The notes: a model not told the origin generated them from the letters alone. A DNA stretch of 64,000 nt from Alteromonas sp. a30 (GCF_026788005.1 NZ_JABEPE010000002.1:248001-312000); one strand, 5' to 3'. Shown: positions 35,476 through 45,227, counted from the stretch's first letter. Program-made: numbers and translations.

Positions 35476-37095
35476 ATGAAAAAATTTTTAGCAATTCTTT
35501 CCTTGTGTGTGCTCTCCAAAGCGGCGCTTGCTGAGCAACCTAAACTGATCGTACAACTCACAATCGACCAACTTCGTGGTGATCTTCTACATAGGTACAA
35601 ACAGCATTTTGTCAATCAACGTAATCGTAAAGGCTTTAATCGTTTCTTAGAGCAAGGCATCACCTACGATAATACCCATTATCGTCATGCCGCAACGTTA
35701 ACGGCTGTAGGGCATGCGACACTAGCGACAGGCACTCTCCCAGCTCACCACGGAATCGTAGCAAATCATTGGTACGATCCTATCACAGAACAAGGCATGT
35801 ACTGTGTTGCCGACGACAAAGCAAAAATGTTAGGTGATGCTGGTTCAGGTGCTTCTCCAGCCAACCTCAATGCATCAACCTTTTCCGATCAACTTTATAT
35901 GGGAAGCAATGGCAAAGCCAAAGTCTACGCCGTGTCGATCAAAGACAGAGGAGCTGTATTAACTGGCGGGCACTTCGGCAAAGCATTTTGGTACAACAAA
36001 TCAACGGGTAATTTTGTCACGAGCAACTATTACTACGATGCATTACCAGAGTGGGCACAGGAGTTTAATGAATCAGGTTTAAAAGACAGTTATATCGGAA
36101 AACAGTGGCGCCTTTCTCTTAACGAAGATGACTACCACAACGATGCACAAAACCGCATTTTCCAAATTCCACCTAAGGGATTTAATCGTGGTTTCCCGCA
36201 TAATATGCCGAAACTAACCAATGATCTTTACTACAGAATGATCGCAAGCACCCCGTTTGGCGATGAAATGACCATCAATTTTGCTAAGTCCATCATCGAG
36301 AATGAGAAACTGGGTAACGACAATATTACCGATTATTTGTCTATGAGTTTCTCAGTGAATGATTACATTGGACACACTTATGGTCCAAATAGCATCGAAG
36401 CAGAAGATGGTCTCATTAAGCTAGATAGCTTACTAGCGGAGTTCTTCTACTATTTAGATAAACGAATTGGCTTAGATAACGTTTTGCTTGTTATTGCGGC
36501 TGATCACGGCGTTGATGCCATTCCTGAATATAAAAAAGCACGCGGTTTTAGTGGCCTAAGGGGTGAAGTTGATAAAGCAGTAGACACCGTCAATAAAGCG
36601 CTAATGCAAAAATACGGTTCAGAAAGCTCCTTTATTAAATCGGCCGAGCTACCCAATATCTATTTTGACCATGCTGCATTAGAGAAAGCAGATGTCGACG
36701 CAGACGATTTCGCAGAAGACTTCATTAAAGAAGTTATCAAAGATCCTGCGGTTGATAGAGCTTACACCAAAGAGGTATTGAAAAAGCCAGGCTTCCGCGA
36801 TGATGTTAGCCAACGCGTTTACAACAACTTTGTTCCAACACGTTCAGGTGACATTGTACTGGTACAAGCGCCATCAGCGATTATGAAGAGCTATTCTGCG
36901 GCAACGCATGGCTCACCTTATAAGTACGATACACATGTACCTATGTACTTTGCGGGTTGGAAGTTAAAACCTCAACGTATTACTCGATTAACGTCCCCCG
37001 AAGATATTGCTGTAACACTCTCATCAGTAATGAAAGTGGGCTACCCTGATAAAGCAACGGGCACGGTACTACCTGAAGTTGCGAATAGCCATTAA
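35476..37095 (+). CDS. PafA-like alkaline phosphatase (secreted)
   Basis: A 539-residue periplasmic phosphomonoesterase with a signal peptide (cut near ALAE, residue 20). The metal ligand D31 is in TIDQLRGD, the threonine nucleophile is T76 in HAATLTAVGHA, N97 in HGIVANHW and the K156/R158 pair in SIKDRGA match the PafA type of the alkaline phosphatase superfamily. More metal ligands lie in IGHTYG, ADHGVDA and ATHGSPY. PafA-type enzymes are often not repressed by phosphate. No pho box is obvious in the short upstream gap. Confidence 0.9.
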   Translation: MKKFLAILSLCVLSKAALAEQPKLIVQLTIDQLRGDLLHRYKQHFVNQRNRKGFNRFLEQGITYDNTHYRHAATLTAVGHATLATGTLPAHHGIVANHWYDPITEQGMYCVADDKAKMLGDAGSGASPANLNASTFSDQLYMGSNGKAKVYAVSIKDRGAVLTGGHFGKAFWYNKSTGNFVTSNYYYDALPEWAQEFNESGLKDSYIGKQWRLSLNEDDYHNDAQNRIFQIPPKGFNRGFPHNMPKLTNDLYYRMIASTPFGDEMTINFAKSIIENEKLGNDNITDYLSMSFSVNDYIGHTYGPNSIEAEDGLIKLDSLLAEFFYYLDKRIGLDNVLLVIAADHGVDAIPEYKKARGFSGLRGEVDKAVDTVNKALMQKYGSESSFIKSAELPNIYFDHAALEKADVDADDFAEDFIKEVIKDPAVDRAYTKEVLKKPGFRDDVSQRVYNNFVPTRSGDIVLVQAPSAIMKSYSAATHGSPYKYDTHVPMYFAGWKLKPQRITRLTSPEDIAVTLSSVMKVGYPDKATGTVLPEVANSH

Positions 37096-37117
37096 ACCTT
37101 GAGAAACATAGTTCATT

Positions 37118-37145
37118 GAAGGAGGCACTTGGCCTCCTTCTTTTT
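37118..37145 (+). terminator. Terminator after the phosphatase gene
   Basis: GAAGGAGGC (37118-37126) pairs with GCCTCCTTC (37132-37140) and is followed by TTTTT. Confidence 0.93.
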
Positions 37146-37247
37146 GTGTTTAACATACCCGCGATAAATCCCCAATACCTATTCTTTCTCGCCGTCACAA
37201 CAAACACTGCATATAGTTAGGCATACCATCACATAGGGAGTCTTATT

Positions 37248-37631
37248 ATGTTGTCTTGGACCTCAACCGCGTCAATACACTGGAAAAAATACTTGAGCGC
37301 CATAAAACCGACGGTGTTATTAGCATTAATCGGTATTAGTCAAAGTCTCGCCGCGACCTCTTGCCCATCGCACTTTTATTCTCTGCCTATACCAAGCGAT
37401 GCCACCACTTGCCATCAATTTGATGACAGTTTTCCGGCATCTATTAGCTTTCATACGAGATTGAGTCTAGAGCAAATTGAGTCATTTTACACAGCTTCAA
37501 AAAGCCAGCTTTTAATTACCCAAAGCCAGTTAGGACGGGTTGTTATTCAAGATGAGAACAACCAGCATAGAGTCGTCATATCGAAAGATGGTCAAGGCAC
37601 TCAGGTGGATTTGCTCGTTATCAATAAATAA
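37248..37631 (+). CDS. Small secreted or membrane-anchored hypothetical protein
   Basis: A 127-residue protein with a long N-terminal hydrophobic stretch (about residues 22-42, ending SLAAT) that looks like a signal peptide or anchor with an extended n-region. The mature part contains two or three cysteines and the segment TRLSLEQIESFYTAS. I recognise no family. GGGAG precedes the ATG at good spacing, which supports a real gene. It is 71 bases before the DUF2726 gene in the same direction. Confidence 0.65.
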   Translation: MLSWTSTASIHWKKYLSAIKPTVLLALIGISQSLAATSCPSHFYSLPIPSDATTCHQFDDSFPASISFHTRLSLEQIESFYTASKSQLLITQSQLGRVVIQDENNQHRVVISKDGQGTQVDLLVINK

Positions 37632-37708
37632 GTTGGCACACTCCGTGCTTTAGTCTGGGAAAGAGCAAACGCTCTCAACTTTAATTTCAGTTATTTGACG
37701 GAGTGAAT

Positions 37709-38278
37709 ATGGAACTTGTTATTGTACTTATCATTTTATTGATTGCCGTCACCATTTTTGCAATCAAGCTGAATGACGGTGGCCTAGCATTTCCATTCAG
37801 AAAGCGCACCACTTTGTTTACCCCAGTGGAGAGACAATTTCTGGAACTACTAGAAACCGCTGTGGGTCATCAGTATCGCATTATTTGTCGAGTTAAACTC
37901 ACCGATATTATTGACGTCAGGAAGAACACCGCTAAACGCACCATTCGAACAGCGATGCAACGAGCAAGCGGCAGGAACTTAGATTTTGTTTTGTGCTCAA
38001 AAAGCGACATGACCCCTATTGTTGGAATTGACTTAGTACACAACAGAGGCGAAGGCTATAAAACACAAAGAGATTGGTTTGTTGCTGGCGCACTAGACGC
38101 CGCTCGTATCCCCCATCTAAGAATCAAAGTAAAAGGTGGTTATAAGCCTCAAGATATTCGCAACTGCATTGATGCCAAATTAGCACCGGTCCGATTTAAA
38201 GAACCCCAAAAACCGATTGTTGCTGGCACCAATAATCCAGATAGAAAAGCGCCTCTTACGCGACCTATCGCAGCCTAG
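37709..38278 (+). CDS. DUF2726 domain protein, membrane-anchored
   Basis: A 189-residue protein with one N-terminal membrane helix (about residues 3-20) and a cytoplasmic DUF2726 domain (about 33-160). The domain shows LTPVERQFLELLE-like FTPVERQFLELL, FVLCSKSDMTPIVGIDLVHN and RDWFVAGALDAARIPHLRI; this resembles the PD-(D/E)XK nuclease-like topology proposed for the family. Function unknown. The ATG at 37709 with GGAG just upstream is preferred over the GTG two codons earlier. Confidence 0.8.
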   Translation: MELVIVLIILLIAVTIFAIKLNDGGLAFPFRKRTTLFTPVERQFLELLETAVGHQYRIICRVKLTDIIDVRKNTAKRTIRTAMQRASGRNLDFVLCSKSDMTPIVGIDLVHNRGEGYKTQRDWFVAGALDAARIPHLRIKVKGGYKPQDIRNCIDAKLAPVRFKEPQKPIVAGTNNPDRKAPLTRPIAA

Positions 38279-38304
38279 TTTTACCAAAACTTCCTCAAGG
38301 TTTT

Positions 38305-38330
38305 GCCTCTACCTATGTAGAGGCTTTTTT
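38305..38330 (+). terminator. Terminator after the DUF2726 gene
   Basis: GCCTCTAC (38305-38312) pairs with GTAGAGGC (38317-38324), followed by six T. It lies between convergent genes; the minus-strand side has no T-run. Confidence 0.93.
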
Positions 38331-38352
38331 CGTTCTCGCGCATGACAAAAAG

Positions 38353-39399
38353 CTATATATCTCGCTTGCTAATGAACATAGCATCACCATAACTAAAGAA
38401 ACGATACTTTTCTTCAACCGCTACTTTATACGCTTGCATCACATTTTCTTTTCCTGCAAACGCACTAATTAACATTATCAACGTTGATTCTGGTAAATGA
38501 AAGTTAGTTACCATGGCATCGACGACCTGAAATTCATAGCCGGGATAAATAAAAATACTGGTGTCGCTAGCAAAAGCCTCCAACGCTTTCCCCTCGCGTT
38601 TTGCCTGTTGTGCTGCCGACTCTAAAGAGCGAACAGACGTTGTCCCAACTGCCACCACTTTTCCACCATTGCGTTTAGTCTCAAGGATCGCTTCGACCAC
38701 ATCCTGCGGCACTTCTGCATATTCGGAATGCATTTGATGTTCAGTGATATTCTCAACCCGCACAGGTTGAAACGTGCCAGCCCCAACATGCAGTGTCACA
38801 AACGCTACATTCACGCCTTTGGCTTTTAACTTGTCAATAATTGATTCATCAAAATGCAAACCCGCAGTAGGGGCTGCTACCGCACCCGCCTTTTCAGCAT
38901 AAACCGTTTGATAGCGCTCTTTGTCACTAAGCTCATCTTCTCGTTCAATGTAGGGTGGTAATGGCATATGACCGTACTGCTCCAGCAAGGTGAACACCGA
39001 TTCATCATGTAGAAAACGAAGTACGAACAAACTCTCTTGACGACTTTCCATTTCTGCGTGAACCGCGCCTTCAAGAATAAGCTTACTGCCCGGTTTAGGC
39101 GATTTGCTGGAACGTACATGAGCTAAAACCCGATGTTCATCCAAAACTCGTTCAACCAACACTTCAAGCTTACCGCCAGATTCCTTTTGGCCAAGCATTC
39201 TAGCCGGAATCACTTTGGTGTTGTTAAACACCATTAGATCACCTGCATTCAGCTTGTCATAAACATCGGTAAAGCGTCTATGCTCTAGCGCACCGGAGTT
39301 TCCATCCAGACAGAGTAAACGACTGGCAGTGCGCTGCTCAGTTGGATAACGCGCGATTAACGCTTCAGGCAATTCATAGCTAAAATCAGATAACTTCAT
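38353..39399 (-). CDS. queA: S-adenosylmethionine:tRNA ribosyltransferase-isomerase QueA
   Basis: Transfers the ribosyl part of SAM to 7-aminomethyl-7-deazaguanine at tRNA position 34 to make epoxyqueuosine. 348 residues from the ATG at 39399 (GTGAG upstream), the usual length. Conserved: FDYELPxxLIA-like [54 protein letters not shown]-like [11 protein letters not shown] and [13 protein letters not shown]. No tgt follows it within the window on the downstream side, which here is the convergent DUF2726 gene, so the usual queA-tgt pairing is broken. Confidence 0.96.
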   Translation of the reverse strand: MKLSDFSYELPEALIARYPTEQRTASRLLCLDGNSGALEHRRFTDVYDKLNAGDLMVFNNTKVIPARMLGQKESGGKLEVLVERVLDEHRVLAHVRSSKSPKPGSKLILEGAVHAEMESRQESLFVLRFLHDESVFTLLEQYGHMPLPPYIEREDELSDKERYQTVYAEKAGAVAAPTAGLHFDESIIDKLKAKGVNVAFVTLHVGAGTFQPVRVENITEHQMHSEYAEVPQDVVEAILETKRNGGKVVAVGTTSVRSLESAAQQAKREGKALEAFASDTSIFIYPGYEFQVVDAMVTNFHLPESTLIMLISAFAGKENVMQAYKVAVEEKYRFFSYGDAMFISKRDI

Positions 39400-39588
39400 A
39401 AATCTCACTTTGTTGTCGTCACTGCACACCTTTGTCGTGCAAAGTCACGCTTATATTCTGCGGCACCCAAGTAAAATTCCTTTTATTTTTCACTACCTTA
39501 GTAACATTAAAGCCCCAATAACTGAGCTCATAACGCGTACTTTTGTATACCAATAGATACCTTAAGGAATGTGCTTATAACCTAAAAC

Positions 39589-39618
39589 ATGACACTTTTA
39601 GCGCCACTTCTGTATAGT
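39589..39618 (+). promoter_or_regulatory. Candidate sigma-70 promoter for a small RNA
   Basis: ATGACA (39589-39594) and TATAGT (39613-39618) are separated by 18 bases (17 if read as TGACAC). Predicted start near 39625. Confidence 0.5.
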
Positions 39619-39624
39619 CCTGAG

Positions 39625-39692
39625 GTACGGAATATTTCTTTTCCGTCTTTCTCCCAATTACTTTAGGAACCCGATTTTCGGGTTCATTTTTT
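39625..39692 (+). ncRNA. Candidate small RNA of about 68 bases
   Basis: Bounded by the promoter at 39589-39618 and the terminator at 39667-39692. A small 5' hairpin can form between ACGGAA and TTCCGT, followed by a pyrimidine-rich single-stranded stretch and then the terminator stem. This layout (hairpin, open stretch, terminator with long U tail) is typical of Hfq-type RNAs, but it could also be an attenuated leader of the chemoreceptor gene. I do not recognise it as a known family. Confidence 0.42.
39667..39692 (+). terminator. Rho-independent terminator inside an intergenic region
   Basis: GAACCCGA (39667-39674) pairs with TCGGGTTC (39678-39685) with a three-base loop, followed by ATTTTTTC. 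No plus-strand gene lies upstream for over a kilobase, so it must serve a short transcript. Confidence 0.75.
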
Positions 39693-39820
39693 CTTTACAT
39701 TTCATAAAGTTAATATCATTCCCAGACCTATTCACCTTGTCATTCTATTGTCATCTGTGACCGATAAAGTGCCGCCTTTATATTATGCGGTAACCCGCGG
39801 AATCGATTTGTGGTTTAAAA

Positions 39821-41464
39821 ATGATCCCAGCACGTTACAGAAAACTACGTTACAAAGTTTTAGGTCTCCTCGGCGGCGGTATTTTATCTGTGGGCTTTAT
39901 TGCGATCTACAGCTTTATTGTCTTATCTGATGACATTGGCGATTTTAACTCGCTCATGTCCAACGAAGTTAATGCCGCAGGAATAGCAAATAACATGAAT
40001 TTGAACTTTAAACGACAAGTTCAAGAATGGAAGAATGTACTATTACGGGGTCATGAAAAAGCAGACAGAGAAAAATACTGGCAGCGTTTTAACAACCACC
40101 ATCATACGATTCAAAACCAAACGGATACCTTTCTAACGCTGGATGTTTCCCCCTCTTTACGACAAGACATGCAGCGCTTCCAAGAAATCCACATGGGGCT
40201 ACTGCCAAAATATCAACAAGCATTTCGCGTGTTTGTTAACAGTGATTTCGGCTACAAACAAGCCGATCAGGTAGTAAGGGGCATAGATAGGGAACCAACG
40301 AAAATTTTAGAAACCCTCTCCGAAAACTTAAACAAAGCCATACTCACAAACAGCTCTATGTATTCAAAAGGTGCCGCCAATTCTGTTTTGTACGGCAGTA
40401 TTGCTATTTTAGTTACCATACTGCTCAGCATGTTTTTAACATTGATTTTTATGAATAAGAAGGTGGTACACCCCATTACATTGCTGATAGAACATTTAAG
40501 AAAAGTTAGTAAAGGTAATTTCAATGATGAACTGGCTTTCTATCGAAGCGACGAAATAGGCGCCATGTCGAAAGCTATTGAGGTGCTCAGACAAAAATTA
40601 CTTGGAATTTGTTCTGAAATGAGCGGCGCTGAACAAGGTTTAAAACAAGTCTGCTTTAGTCTTACCGACAGCGCTCACGCCATTAACCAAGGTGTGGCCG
40701 AACAAAACAAAGAAACGGATATGGTCAGTAATTCAATGCAAAGCATGGTCGATATGGCAGAGCACATTTCTGCGAATGCAGAAAATGCAGCAGAAGTTGC
40801 CGCTAAAGCTGAACAAACTGCCACTCAGAGCATTGCCTTCATGCAAGAAACCATCGATACCATTACCCACTCCTCGAGCCAAATCAAAGACACCAGTCTC
40901 GTCATTGCTAAACTAGATGAGGACGCAACCAACATCGGTTCGGTACTGGATGTGATAAAAAGCATTGCCGAACAAACCAACTTGTTGGCATTAAACGCCG
41001 CTATCGAAGCGGCAAGAGCGGGCGAACAAGGGAGAGGCTTTGCGGTTGTTGCCGACGAAGTAAGGACGCTGGCGGCTCGCACTCAACAATCCACCGAAGA
41101 AATTCAACAAATGATAACAAATGTACAACAAGGCGCTCATGAGGCAGTAAAAGCGATAGAGCAAGGCGAAAGTACATCGCAAATTAGCGTTCAAAAAGTT
41201 TATGACGCAGACAAAAACTTAAAATCCATCACTAATGCCATTACTAAAATTAGCGATTTAAATAACGAGATTGCTCGTGCTATCCAGCAGCAATCAAACG
41301 TTACCTTAGCGATTAATAATAACTTGCACGATCTCAGGGCCATCGCAAAAACCAATGAAGTTCATGCAAAATCTTGTCAGAAAGATAACGAAACACTTAG
41401 CACAATGGAGTCGGTGCTGGCTGACCAAATCGCCCTGTTAATGGGTAAACATAAAGCCAACTAA
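39821..41464 (+). CDS. Methyl-accepting chemotaxis protein with 4HB-type sensor
   Basis: A 547-residue chemoreceptor: membrane segment about residues 12-32, a periplasmic helical region of about 150 residues, second membrane segment about 188-211, HAMP domain, and signalling coiled coil with the conserved tip [16 protein letters not shown]. The short helical sensor suggests a four-helix bundle. It differs from the chemoreceptor at 1972-3996 in sensor size and sequence, so they probably detect different signals. No RBS stands out at the ATG. Preceded by the small-RNA-like unit at 39625-39692. Confidence 0.92.
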   Translation: MIPARYRKLRYKVLGLLGGGILSVGFIAIYSFIVLSDDIGDFNSLMSNEVNAAGIANNMNLNFKRQVQEWKNVLLRGHEKADREKYWQRFNNHHHTIQNQTDTFLTLDVSPSLRQDMQRFQEIHMGLLPKYQQAFRVFVNSDFGYKQADQVVRGIDREPTKILETLSENLNKAILTNSSMYSKGAANSVLYGSIAILVTILLSMFLTLIFMNKKVVHPITLLIEHLRKVSKGNFNDELAFYRSDEIGAMSKAIEVLRQKLLGICSEMSGAEQGLKQVCFSLTDSAHAINQGVAEQNKETDMVSNSMQSMVDMAEHISANAENAAEVAAKAEQTATQSIAFMQETIDTITHSSSQIKDTSLVIAKLDEDATNIGSVLDVIKSIAEQTNLLALNAAIEAARAGEQGRGFAVVADEVRTLAARTQQSTEEIQQMITNVQQGAHEAVKAIEQGESTSQISVQKVYDADKNLKSITNAITKISDLNNEIARAIQQQSNVTLAINNNLHDLRAIAKTNEVHAKSCQKDNETLSTMESVLADQIALLMGKHKAN

Positions 41465-41527
41465 CTTCTTTAAAAACGAACTATATCCGTGTAACAGGGA
41501 TGTTCACTGCAACAAGAATCAAAGCCG

Positions 41528-41803
41528 CTAATCAAGTTTCACGCCCATCGCTTCAAAAATGTTCACGATCTCCGAGCGTTTGATCTGTGGTAGATTCAGC
41601 ACAAACACAATCTGTAACAATAAATCCGCTCCCAAAATGCCTTTGTTTACTTTATTTCGTAAGTTATCTGCGCTCTGATGTACATCAATCTCCTTCAGCT
41701 TTTCACTAAGATTTTGGTACTTCACTCCTCGACGTGTCATTTCTGCTTTAATCAACCGTTGTAGCATCTGTCGCCAGTCTGCTTGACTTAAATTTTTAGA
41801 CAT
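41528..41803 (-). CDS. Small DUF6471-type protein, possible DNA-binding regulator
   Basis: A 91-residue protein from the ATG at 41803, which has GGAG at ideal distance; upstream in-frame codons are not needed. The sequence WRQMLQRLIKAEMTRRGVKYQNLSEKL with later NLRNKVNKG and ALLLQIVFVLNL-like LLLQIVFVLNL resembles the DUF6471 family, small helical proteins with a helix-turn-helix look. It diverges from the yjf-type operon starting at 41954 with only 150 bases between, a common position for a local regulator. Function not proven. Confidence 0.7.
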   Translation of the reverse strand: MSKNLSQADWRQMLQRLIKAEMTRRGVKYQNLSEKLKEIDVHQSADNLRNKVNKGILGADLLLQIVFVLNLPQIKRSEIVNIFEAMGVKLD

Positions 41804-41953
41804 GAAAAACTCCATCACAAACGTGAATGATAATTTACATACATAACCTTTATTATTCAATTGAAAAAACAAAGTTTGACATTATTTAAGCGCCATCGCT
41901 ATGATGAAGTCTTACAAAGCATTCTCATGAGCCCAAGCAATAGGAGATAAAGT

Positions 41954-42343
41954 ATGAATTGGGATCTCGATCAACTTGCCACGTTAGTTGGCCAACAAAC
42001 TGACTATGTTGTAACGCGTGAAGATGACTGTTTATTGATTGCGAATGCTGATGGCCTAGACGCATGGATGGCAATCAGTGGCGAACAAATTCTCGTAGAA
42101 TCACTTCTTTTTGCAGAAGCAGAAGTGGCAGATATAGCGGCATTAAACGCCGCGGTATTGCGAAGCCACATGATTTTCCCACTCACAACCGTAGGCATTT
42201 CCAATATTAATGGTGAAGACTACTACACCGCCTTCGGTTCACTTAGTGCGCAATCAAAAGAATCCAGCGTATTAATTGAAATCGAAACCCTGTTCCAAAA
42301 TGTTGAGGCATTTTTAGATGCCTACCAAGAGTACCTAAAGTAA
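41954..42343 (+). CDS. yjfI: YjfI (DUF2170) family protein
   Basis: A 129-residue DUF2170 protein, first gene of the operon corresponding to E. coli yjfI-J-K-L-M-C. Shows the family's VTREDDCLLIANADGLDAW-type N-half and LPLTTVGI-like FPLTTVGISNI. Function unknown; always next to the PspA-like YjfJ. AGGAG precedes the ATG. It is 16 bases before yjfJ. Confidence 0.88.
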   Translation: MNWDLDQLATLVGQQTDYVVTREDDCLLIANADGLDAWMAISGEQILVESLLFAEAEVADIAALNAAVLRSHMIFPLTTVGISNINGEDYYTAFGSLSAQSKESSVLIEIETLFQNVEAFLDAYQEYLK

Positions 42344-42359
42344 ATACCGGAGAAGCATC

Positions 42360-43040
42360 ATGTCTGTTTGGAAAAAGTTAGTAACCGCAATTAAAGGTGG
42401 CGCAACAGAAGCCGCAGAAGCCGTGGTCGATAGCCAAGCACTTCGCATCTTAGATCAAGAAATTCGCGAAGCCAAAGAAGAGCTGCGGAAATCGGATCAT
42501 GCACGTACACAAATTTTAGCCAAGTGTAAATTAGCACAACAAAAAGTCGATAAGCTGGACGAGTCGATTGCCGAATACGAGGTCCATGCCCGCAAAGCCA
42601 TCGACACCGATAAACAATTAGCCTTGGATTGTGCGCAAAAAGTCACCGAGTTGAAAGAAGAGCGCGAAGCTGAAGCTCAGTTTTTAGCGCAATTTCAGCA
42701 ATCTGATAAGCAACTGTCTCAGAATATTGCACAAGCAAAAGCAAACTTACGTCGCTTAGAGCAACAAGTAGACATGGTGAAAGCAACTGAATCTGTTCAA
42801 AAAGCACAGGTTGCCGTATCATCTCGTCACTTAGGTGCTAATAGTAAAATGAAAACTGCGACCGAGTCGCTAGATCGTATACAAAGCAAACAAAACATGC
42901 GGGCAGCAGAACTGCAAGCCGCCGAAGAATTGGCGGCCGATGAGTCCACCAGTGACTTAGAAAAGCGTCTCGCCAGTGCCGGTATTAAAGGTGGAAAAGA
43001 ATCCGCAGAGGATGAGCTAGCGCGTATCCTAGGAAAGTAA
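42360..43040 (+). CDS. yjfJ: PspA/IM30 family protein YjfJ
   Basis: A 226-residue, almost entirely coiled-coil PspA/IM30 (ESCRT-III-like) protein. Heptad-rich helices run about residues 25-190, e.g. LRILDQEIREAKEELRKS, and the tail EDELARILGK is typical. Such proteins bind and stabilise the inner membrane under stress. Compared with PspA itself it lacks an obvious N-terminal amphipathic membrane helix of the PspA type beyond residues 1-20. Second gene of the yjf operon, 36-40 bases before the potassium channel. Confidence 0.9.
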   Translation: MSVWKKLVTAIKGGATEAAEAVVDSQALRILDQEIREAKEELRKSDHARTQILAKCKLAQQKVDKLDESIAEYEVHARKAIDTDKQLALDCAQKVTELKEEREAEAQFLAQFQQSDKQLSQNIAQAKANLRRLEQQVDMVKATESVQKAQVAVSSRHLGANSKMKTATESLDRIQSKQNMRAAELQAAEELAADESTSDLEKRLASAGIKGGKESAEDELARILGK

Positions 43041-43079
43041 CACCCGCCGCACGTAGTATAGGAGTGATAACACGGTTTG

Positions 43080-44132
43080 ATGTTACAGAAAATAAAGGAA
43101 CTACTACTCAGGCAATTTCTGGAAATGAAGTGGAGCACGACCTTGATCGTGCTTCTCACTTACTGTGTTATCTCTTGGGGATTACTGGCGCTTGCTGGTG
43201 AAACCGCATTCTCGAATATTCATGAATTCTTCTATTGGATTATCGTCACCGCGTCTACCGTAGGCTATGGCGATATATCTCCTTCTACACAAGCAGGAAA
43301 ATGGATTGTTTCCCTATTCGTTATTCCTGTTGGGCTGAGTTTATTTGCATTAATCATTGGTCGTGCTGCATCATGGACCAGCGATCAATGGCGTAAAGGA
43401 GTAAGAGGTTTGAAAAATCTCAACGTTTCCAATCACATTTTGGTTATCGGCTGGAATGGTCAACGCACAATCCAACTATTACATCTTCTATTACGAGAAC
43501 AAAAAGACATTGAAGAACATCGCGATGTCGTGTTGTGCGTAAAGGCCGATATCGAAAACCCTATGCCGGGAAAAATCGACTTCGTGAAAGTGAACTCTTT
43601 CAGTGAAGATGAAGACATGAATCGTTGCTGTGTCGCAGATGCCGCTGTCATTATTATTGATAATCCACAAGACGACCTAACCATGACAACGTCGTTATAT
43701 GTGAACAGCCGCAACCCTGATTCTCATTTACTCGCCTATTTCGACGACGACAATCTCGTCAGATTACTGCAACTGCACTGCCCTAACGCCGAATGCATGC
43801 CTAGCGTAAGTGTTGAAATGTTAGCGAAGTCGGCCTTTGATCCCGGCTCAAGCGTACTGCATCACGATTTACTCAATGTTGATGATGGCGGACAAGCACA
43901 GTTCTCCGTCAATATCCCCGCAAACACCGAGTCCATGACAGTAGAACATGTATTCTTGGGGATGAAAAAGCACTATGGCGCTACCTTTATTGGGCTAGCT
44001 GTTGGAGGGTCAAGGCAACATCTCGAACTCAACCCTTCTTTAGAGCAAGTGATCCAAGCAGGCGATAAAATATTTTATATCGCCCAAAACCGTATTAAAA
44101 ACATACAATGGAACAAATTCAATGCTGGGTAA
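43080..44132 (+). CDS. Two-helix potassium channel with RCK (TrkA-N) domain
   Basis: A 350-residue ion channel. Two membrane helices (about residues 19-38 and 72-92) flank a pore loop with the potassium selectivity filter TVGYGD at 60-65. A cytoplasmic RCK-like Rossmann domain follows, from NHILVIGWNGQ (about 118) onward, and a second lobe to the end. It resembles MthK/Kch-type channels gated by a cytoplasmic ligand. The ATG at 43080 is chosen over the TTG just before it. It lies inside the yjf operon between yjfJ and yjfK, and overlaps yjfK by 11 bases, so it is part of the system here although E. coli yjf lacks it. Confidence 0.88.
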   Translation: MLQKIKELLLRQFLEMKWSTTLIVLLTYCVISWGLLALAGETAFSNIHEFFYWIIVTASTVGYGDISPSTQAGKWIVSLFVIPVGLSLFALIIGRAASWTSDQWRKGVRGLKNLNVSNHILVIGWNGQRTIQLLHLLLREQKDIEEHRDVVLCVKADIENPMPGKIDFVKVNSFSEDEDMNRCCVADAAVIIIDNPQDDLTMTTSLYVNSRNPDSHLLAYFDDDNLVRLLQLHCPNAECMPSVSVEMLAKSAFDPGSSVLHHDLLNVDDGGQAQFSVNIPANTESMTVEHVFLGMKKHYGATFIGLAVGGSRQHLELNPSLEQVIQAGDKIFYIAQNRIKNIQWNKFNAG

Positions 44133-44778
44133 GTTATTTGGTAAATTTAATCAATCGAAGCAAAAAAGCGCACCTAAAGCACCGGAAATTATGGGGCTGT
44201 ACTTAGGGGGTTCATTTAAAATTGATCCATTAAAACTTAGACTCATTGAACCTGAACTTATCATTGAAGGCGCCACAAGCGCCCATATCATTCAAGCTGT
44301 TGGCGAAGTGAATTTGGATACGGGTGGTAAAATTCTGCGTTTTTACACCGATGACGATGCTTTCTTACAAGTGGTTATGGATGGTGGCGACACGGAAAAT
44401 CATATTACCGATGTCAAACTGTGGTATTACTACAATACCAAGACCATTGGCAATGAACAGCAATGGCAGCACACATTGACATCAAACGTATCTAAACCCA
44501 CTTATGAACTGGAAGGCCAAACTTTTCAGCGTGTCTGGGAAGCGGTAGGTGAAGAATCGCCTCCCGTTGCCATGACTGAAAAAACGTATGAAGAAGACGG
44601 CGATATTTCAGAAACAGACCAGTTTATTATGCTTTATGAGCGAGAATTAGATACCAATAACATTGAAGCACTAATGATAAGTGCTGAAGAAAAAATTATT
44701 AATCAAAATCATGATCGTTGTTTGGTAACCAGTACCGGATTTAATATCCAACCAAGTGACATCACAATAAACGGCTAA
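44122..44778 (+). CDS. yjfK: YjfK (DUF2491) family protein
   Basis: A 218-residue DUF2491 protein, unknown function. Seen are GLYLGGSFKIDPLKLRL near the N-terminus and an acidic C-terminal half, with IMLYERELD. It overlaps the end of the channel gene by 11 bases, which implies translational coupling. No membrane segment, so probably cytoplasmic and associated with YjfJ or YjfL. Confidence 0.85.
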   Translation: MLGKLFGKFNQSKQKSAPKAPEIMGLYLGGSFKIDPLKLRLIEPELIIEGATSAHIIQAVGEVNLDTGGKILRFYTDDDAFLQVVMDGGDTENHITDVKLWYYYNTKTIGNEQQWQHTLTSNVSKPTYELEGQTFQRVWEAVGEESPPVAMTEKTYEEDGDISETDQFIMLYERELDTNNIEALMISAEEKIINQNHDRCLVTSTGFNIQPSDITING

Positions 44779-44792
44779 ATTAGGATGGTATT

Positions 44793-45209
44793 ATGGATGC
44801 AGTATTAGAATCGATTTCAGGACTCGACAGCTTCGCGCTCTACTTTATTATTTCAATTTCCCTTCTATTTGTTTTCAAAATTGCCTACGCATTTGTGACG
44901 CCGCATGACGAATGGAAACTGGTTAAAGAAGACAAAAACACCGCAGCCGCTATCGGATTCGGTGGTGCCATGATTGGTTTTGCGATTGCACTAGGAAGTG
45001 CAGCATCTAACTCGCAAGGTTTGGTCGACTTTGTAATTTGGGGTGCCGTTGCACTGGTGGCACAATGCTTTGCATTTGCTCTCTTACGTTTTACTTTTAT
45101 GCCTAAAATCGTAGAGCGAATTGATAACAATGAAGACTCCGCAGGCATTATGCTCGCGGCTATGTCCATTGCTGTCGGTTTACTCAATGCAGCTTGCATG
45201 ACGTACTAA
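44793..45209 (+). CDS. yjfL: YjfL (DUF350) inner membrane protein
   Basis: A 138-residue integral membrane protein of the DUF350 family with about four helices (LYFIISISLLFVFKIAYAF, AAAIGFGGAMIGFAIALGS, FVIWGAVALVAQCFAFAL, GIMLAAMSIAVGLLNAACM). Each half has one longer helix pair, consistent with the internal duplication known in the family. AGGAT precedes the ATG. Its role in the yjf system is unknown. Confidence 0.9.
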   Translation: MDAVLESISGLDSFALYFIISISLLFVFKIAYAFVTPHDEWKLVKEDKNTAAAIGFGGAMIGFAIALGSAASNSQGLVDFVIWGAVALVAQCFAFALLRFTFMPKIVERIDNNEDSAGIMLAAMSIAVGLLNAACMTY

Positions 45210-45227
45210 CGCTTCGGGAGACGCATT

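Larger units (their letters stand above)
39400..39820. other. 421-base gap between queA and a chemoreceptor gene
   Basis: Divergent upstream regions for queA and the chemoreceptor. On the plus strand it holds a promoter-like pair (39589-39618) followed within 70 bases by a strong terminator (39667-39692), with no open frame between, so a small RNA is likely. The first 190 bases next to queA show nothing distinct beyond an A/T-rich promoter-like character. Confidence 0.6.

Noticed and set aside
39748-39930. Short open frame ahead of the second chemoreceptor
   Set aside because: Overlaps the chemoreceptor start in another frame and has no family features or ribosome site.
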